Positions 60,424 to 64,000 of a DNA stretch of 64,000 bases are shown here, in pieces. This DNA is from Lachnospiraceae bacterium (GTDB taxonomy: Bacteria; Bacillota; Clostridia; Lachnospirales; Lachnospiraceae). Position numbers and translations under genes: made by a program. Below the pieces are notes generated by a model. The model was not told where the DNA came from. It did no database searches and saw only the letters and a list, made by a program, of their open reading frames with translations. The stretch lies in assembly GCA_910575445.1 (NCBI GenBank), contig CAJTFW010000004.1, forward strand, positions 124,001 to 188,000. Reading direction: 5' to 3'. Numbering within the stretch: position 1 is the stretch's first letter; each line of letters opens with the position of its first letter.

Positions 60424-61449
60424 TTACCGTTTCATATTAATCAGGTCATTGAGAATCTCATCGCTGACCGTGATAATCTTGGAATTAGCCTGGAATCCTC
60501 TCTGGGTCATAATCATCTCTGAAAACTCGGTTGCCATATCAACGTTGGAGGCTTCTAGGTAGCCAGGCATAAGGGTGGAACGGCCTTCGCCGGGAGCGCC
60601 TGCACTACAGGTACCGGTGTTGTCACTTGGTGTTGATACATAGTAGCCGTTACCATCCTTGGTCAAACCTTCTTCATTCTGGAAGGTAGCGATAGCAACC
60701 TGACCGATGGTAACAGTTGCAACTTTTTCAGCTATCACTTCAGGCTTTCCTGAAGTAGTAGGATCATTACCATCTTCATCTTTCCCTGTTCCATATTGGA
60801 TTTTTAAAGACACCTGAATATCACCCATTTTATTAATCTGAACATCCAAGGCTTCCATTGCTTCACCATCACCAACATCCTTTGAGAATTCAACTTCATA
60901 AGAGCCATTCGAGTTTTGAAGAACACTTTTTGGAACACGTAATGGTCCTAAGCTAGTACTTTGATTCTGGCCACTACTATCAACATTAAACCCATATACA
61001 AAATTACCATTTCCATCAGTAATATAACCATTGCTATCTATATTGAACTGGCCAACTCTGGTAAATCCAAACGAACTGGATTTTAATACTCCCTCATCAC
61101 CCGTTCCAGTAACCCCTTGTGGATCTAACTTCTGTGAATTGGTAATAAAAAAGCCGCTTCCATCAATCGTAGCATTAAAGCCACCTTTATATGTAGGCGT
61201 ACTGGCTGTCATATCCATGGAGATAACTCCCATCAATGCACCGTAACCATACTGTGCTGCATTCACACCACCAGCGCTTGCTGTACCATTGGTAGACGCT
61301 GTAGACGTCTGATACATGGTATCCTTAAAGGTATAGCTCTGTGCCTTAAATCCATTGGTATTTACGTTTGCAATATTGTGTCCGATAACATCCAGTTTAT
61401 TCTGGTGAGCCCGAAGGCCCGACACAGCCGAGTCCATTGATCTTAACAT
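60424..61449 (-). CDS. flgE: Flagellar hook protein FlgE
   Basis: 341 residues: MLRSMDSAVSGLRAHQNKLD and IGHNIANVNTNGFKAQSYTF, the rod/hook N-terminus; FGFTRVGQFNIDSNGYI in the middle; EASNVDMATEFSEMIMTQRG and FQANSKIITVSDEILNDLIN at the end. It polymerises into the hook. The centre is AT-rich and variable. Preceded by AAAGGAAAAC. Confidence 0.94.
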   Translation of the reverse strand: MLRSMDSAVSGLRAHQNKLDVIGHNIANVNTNGFKAQSYTFKDTMYQTSTASTNGTASAGGVNAAQYGYGALMGVISMDMTASTPTYKGGFNATIDGSGFFITNSQKLDPQGVTGTGDEGVLKSSSFGFTRVGQFNIDSNGYITDGNGNFVYGFNVDSSGQNQSTSLGPLRVPKSVLQNSNGSYEVEFSKDVGDGEAMEALDVQINKMGDIQVSLKIQYGTGKDEDGNDPTTSGKPEVIAEKVATVTIGQVAIATFQNEEGLTKDGNGYYVSTPSDNTGTCSAGAPGEGRSTLMPGYLEASNVDMATEFSEMIMTQRGFQANSKIITVSDEILNDLINMKR

Positions 61450-61539
61450 CTATTTTGTTTTCCTTTCTTTTCTTCTACCTGTCCTTATATCCATCTGTCA
61501 TTCGGGCAGATGAACCAAGCTTCCTCCTGCGAGGTCCGG

Positions 61540-61920
61540 CTACATCAGGACAGCACTATCAATATTTGTGAACACACGTTCTCTCATATCGCTCTGTGAC
61601 ATCGTAGTCACAACGGTATTGTTGGGTACGTTGACGATAAAGACGCCCTGTGCCCCTATCACTGCCACATCGCGCGCGCCTTTCTTGCGTGCACCTTCGA
61701 CGGCATGCTCTAGGTTATTCATCAGCTGGCTGTCAAACGCCACTCCCCGTTCATTCATACGTTTTACGGCGTGTTTGGAAAAATTGAGGCCCTCTTTGCC
61801 GGCCTGCTGCTGGAGCAGTTCTTGAAAAGACAGCTGACCCTGGTTCGCCGCGACTGTCTGGTTCTGACCGACTGCATTGGTCTGCTCATCTCCCAAACGA
61901 TGAACCCTATTAATCTCCAT
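61540..61920 (-). CDS. Small flagellar operon protein (TIGR02530 type)
   Basis: 126 residues: LSFQELLQQQAGKEGLNFSK, HAVKRMNERGVAFDSQLMNN, then KKGARDVAVIGAQGVFIVNV and NNTVVTTMSQSDMRERVFTN. This is the conserved small protein found between flgD and flgE in Firmicutes and Thermotoga. The function is unknown. AAAGGGA precedes the ATG. Confidence 0.88.
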   Translation of the reverse strand: MEINRVHRLGDEQTNAVGQNQTVAANQGQLSFQELLQQQAGKEGLNFSKHAVKRMNERGVAFDSQLMNNLEHAVEGARKKGARDVAVIGAQGVFIVNVPNNTVVTTMSQSDMRERVFTNIDSAVLM

Positions 61921-62030
61921 TATATATCCCTTTCTTCCAAAAAGCCATACCTCTTTGTAAACTCCCGCAATTTTCTGTCGACAAACTCATCAAAAATCTA
62001 TCAAAGTTCTTCCATCGACACTGCCTTTTT

Positions 62031-62933
62031 CTAGACTTCTGAAGGCTTTTGTGCTGCCTCTACATCCTCTGGCGCTTCCACTGACTCTGAATTCGTATCC
62101 GGTACCGATTCTGCAAGTGCTTCTTCGCCTGCGGCTGTCTGCTGTGCGGCTTCTGTTACTTCTGCCGGTGCAGTCTGATTGGTGCTTCCTTCGGTCCCTT
62201 CGGTTCCATCAGGCTGTGTTCCTGCTCCTGGCACTTCTTCTGGTGTCCCTGTGCTTCCGCCTGTTGTAGTACCATCACCGGATGGAAGGTCTCCTACACC
62301 ATCTCCTTCGGTAGAACTTCCGTCACCAGTTCCTTCGCTGCCTTCCGTTCCGCCAGCTCCTGGTACGCCTTCGGTTCCACCGGTGCCATCTCCACCATCG
62401 CCGGAGTTATCACCGTCTGAACCTTCTACCTTATCGCCGTCTTCGTCGCCCTTATCCTCTTCCGGTTTTGCAAATGGGTCTTTACAATGGCCCACACCGA
62501 CAAGAGAAGACAGGTAATATTCCTTGTTGTCGCCTTCTAATTTAAGCTTGGGAACACCATTGACAAAGCTAACGGATTCTACCTTGGCATATTTGACACC
62601 GATTGGCACCTCTACGCCTGTGGTACTCTCTTCTGTCACCATCACGGTTACTTCCTGACCAATCAGGCTTGCCGCATAGGTCTGTGTCGTGGTTGCCGTG
62701 GAAGCATCCATCGCATCCGTCATAGAGGACATGGCCTGCATCATACCCATCTGTATCATCTGCGCCATCATCTCGCTGTTGTCCATTGGATTGGTCATAT
62801 CCTGGTGCTGAAGCTGTGTGGCAAGCAGTTTAAAGTAATCCACCATATCGAGCGTATTTTTATCATTAGCTTCTGCTGTATAGTTTTGCACAATATAGGG
62901 ATTATTAGTTCCGCTGACTGTAATATCTGACAT
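62031..62933 (-). CDS. flgD: Hook-capping protein FlgD with a long acidic tail
   Basis: 300 residues. Residues 1-105 are typical: MVDYFKLLATQLQHQDMTNP, MDNSEMMAQMIQMGMMQAMS. A small domain to about 155 (VEVPIGVKYAKVESVSFVNG) follows. The rest, about 145 residues, is a Gly/Glu/Thr/Pro low-complexity tail (GTGGTEGVPGAGGTEG) that FlgD does not usually have. AAAGGAG precedes the ATG. FlgD caps the growing hook. Confidence 0.9.
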   Translation of the reverse strand: MSDITVSGTNNPYIVQNYTAEANDKNTLDMVDYFKLLATQLQHQDMTNPMDNSEMMAQMIQMGMMQAMSSMTDAMDASTATTTQTYAASLIGQEVTVMVTEESTTGVEVPIGVKYAKVESVSFVNGVPKLKLEGDNKEYYLSSLVGVGHCKDPFAKPEEDKGDEDGDKVEGSDGDNSGDGGDGTGGTEGVPGAGGTEGSEGTGDGSSTEGDGVGDLPSGDGTTTGGSTGTPEEVPGAGTQPDGTEGTEGSTNQTAPAEVTEAAQQTAAGEEALAESVPDTNSESVEAPEDVEAAQKPSEV

Positions 62934-62951
62934 CTGTTCTCCTTTCCTGTC

Positions 62952-64000
62952 TTATACAAGCCCAAGTCTTAGCTGCTGTGCAAAAGAATCGGCCTGTTGT
63001 TCTTTGTCTTCGTCATGTCTGGAGTGTCCTTTCTGCTCCTGATTTTGACTGCCCTGATGTCCATCGTAGGAGTTTTCCTCCTGCTGCTGCGGCTCCTGGG
63101 TATAAATCACCGTCTCTTCTCCGGTGTGCTCCTTTAGAATCGCCGCAATCTCTGATGCTTTCTGATTCAGAATCTCCAGAGACTTTGGATTGGATGCCAG
63201 AATCGATACTGCGGTCCGGCCTGCCTCATAACTAAGCTTAATCGTCAGCTTGCCAAGCGATGCTGGCTCTAGCTCTACGGTCAATGTCCGATTACCCATC
63301 AGCTTACCAGAGGAAAGCGCTTTGCCTAGCTGCTGTGGAAGTTCTTCGATTGTGGACTTAAAGTCCGCGCTCTTTACTTTCTCCCCTTCAAAAGTCCTCT
63401 CGGTCTGCGTCACCGGATGCTGCACGGCTACTTGAGGAGTTGCCTCCTGCCCATCGGCTGATGCGGTAGATGTCGTGGAAGTAACATCCTCTGTGTAAGT
63501 CTGTGTCTGCCACTTAGGAAGCTCTCTTACCTCTTCCTGTACCGTCTCTGTAGATGCTTTTGACTCTACGGTGCGCACTGGCTCTGCTTCTTTAGGAGCC
63601 TGCGTGCTCTCCTGTACCGGCTTCGTTGGTCTTTGGCTTGCCTCAGAGTTTTTCTTTGGCTCTACAGGCATCTTAGGCGCCTCTGGCTTGACATCTTCTG
63701 TGACCTTTGTCATCACTTCTGGCTGCGCTGCCACGGCTTCTGGCAAGATGGTCTCTGTAAACCCTTCTGGCACTGCTTCTGGCAATACTGCCTCTACAGC
63801 TTCTGTCACTGGCACCTCTACAGGGGTTACAACTGGCTCCGATGGAACTTCTGGAACTTCTGGTGTCACAACGGTTAGCTGTGCAGCCAGCTGCTCTAGA
63901 GCTGCCTGCGCCTCTTTTAAGCCATCCATAGACGCCTCATCGTCCTGTGGTTGCTTCTCGGGCTCTTTCGTCTCAGGCTTTTCCACTGGCTCTTTTGCCT
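62952..64000 (-). CDS. fliK: Flagellar hook-length control protein FliK (5' end outside the window)
   Basis: At least 349 residues; the frame stays open to position 64000. A GTG at 63986 gives an apparent start, but upstream codons continue the same Lys/Glu/Pro repeat (AKEPVEKPETKEPEK), so the gene extends further. The C-terminal FliK domain is intact: LPQQLGKALSSGKLMGNRTL, TVELEPASLGKLTIKLSYEA and AEQLRLGL-like end, with Gln-rich linkers. The N-terminal part is Pro/Glu/Thr/Val low complexity. FliK measures the hook and triggers the FlhB switch. Confidence 0.85.
   Translation of the reverse strand, partial: AKEPVEKPETKEPEKQPQDDEASMDGLKEAQAALEQLAAQLTVVTPEVPEVPSEPVVTPVEVPVTEAVEAVLPEAVPEGFTETILPEAVAAQPEVMTKVTEDVKPEAPKMPVEPKKNSEASQRPTKPVQESTQAPKEAEPVRTVESKASTETVQEEVRELPKWQTQTYTEDVTSTTSTASADGQEATPQVAVQHPVTQTERTFEGEKVKSADFKSTIEELPQQLGKALSSGKLMGNRTLTVELEPASLGKLTIKLSYEAGRTAVSILASNPKSLEILNQKASEIAAILKEHTGEETVIYTQEPQQQEENSYDGHQGSQNQEQKGHSRHDEDKEQQADSFAQQLRLGLV

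Noticed and set aside
61479-61553. 7-nt inverted repeat CTGTCCT/AGGACAG around the flgE leader
   Set aside because: The right arm is in the 3' coding end of the small flagellar protein, arms are short and the loop is about 60 nt; chance is likely.
62179-62517. Long Pro/Ser/Val open frame on the plus strand
   Set aside because: It is the mirror of the low-complexity acidic tail of FlgD, without ribosome-binding site.

Overview
The window comes from a motile, low-GC, Gram-positive anaerobe of the Clostridia. It is most likely one of the Lachnospiraceae. The gene order flgM-flgN-flgK-flgL-yviE-fliW-csrA, a FliY-type switch protein, CheC/CheD/CheV and a FliA/WhiG-type sigma-28 all fit this. The species cannot be named from sequence alone. 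No rRNA or tRNA genes, CRISPR arrays or insertion sequences were seen.

The layout has four parts. (1) Positions 1 to about 13.4 kb are a very AT-rich block of leftward glycan genes: a DUF4422 protein, methyltransferases, a WbsX-like glycosyltransferase, a DUF268 protein, a GT11 fucosyltransferase, AsnB, a DUF616 protein, a GT2 and a UDP-glucuronate 4-epimerase. Nine of its eleven proteins carry the same Rossmann-like GxG domain fused to unrelated catalytic domains. (2) Positions 13.4-19.0 kb hold a leftward set: GDPD, an SsuABC-like importer, LicD, a TagD-like cytidylyltransferase and a HAD phosphatase. It looks like a phosphocholine or phosphoglycerol decoration operon. A sigma-28-type promoter and a palindromic operator precede it. 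(3) Positions 19.1-26 kb hold a partly decayed tandem duplication of an Rpn nuclease/Uma2 nuclease pair, a cytidylyltransferase-oxidoreductase fusion, a very large CDP-glycerol-transferase-like protein and a compact locus with the organisation of a par/Fst type I toxin-antitoxin system. (4) Positions 26-64 kb are a nearly continuous flagellar and chemotaxis region.

In the flagellar region, late genes come first (a sigma-28-preceded C39 peptidase, a FliD-like protein, a GT2 coupled to a PilZ protein, a lytic transglycosylase, FlhX- and YlqG-like proteins, flgM to csrA, a nucleotidyltransferase, a FliT-like protein, fliS, fliD). A ParA/ComFB pair follows. Then come cheV-cheD-cheC, flgG/flgF, sigma-28, flhA-flhB-fliRQPO, fliY, flgC, cheY, fliM, motB-motA, flbD, flgE, the small flagellar operon protein, flgD and fliK, which runs off the right edge. 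Flagellin, fliL, flhF and flhG are not in this window.

Functionally, the left half makes and decorates a surface glycan and the right half builds and steers the flagellum. Sigma-28-like promoters occur in both halves, and a PilZ-linked glycosyltransferase lies inside the flagellar region. The two programmes may therefore be co-regulated, with flagellin or another surface glycan as a possible acceptor. That link is inference.
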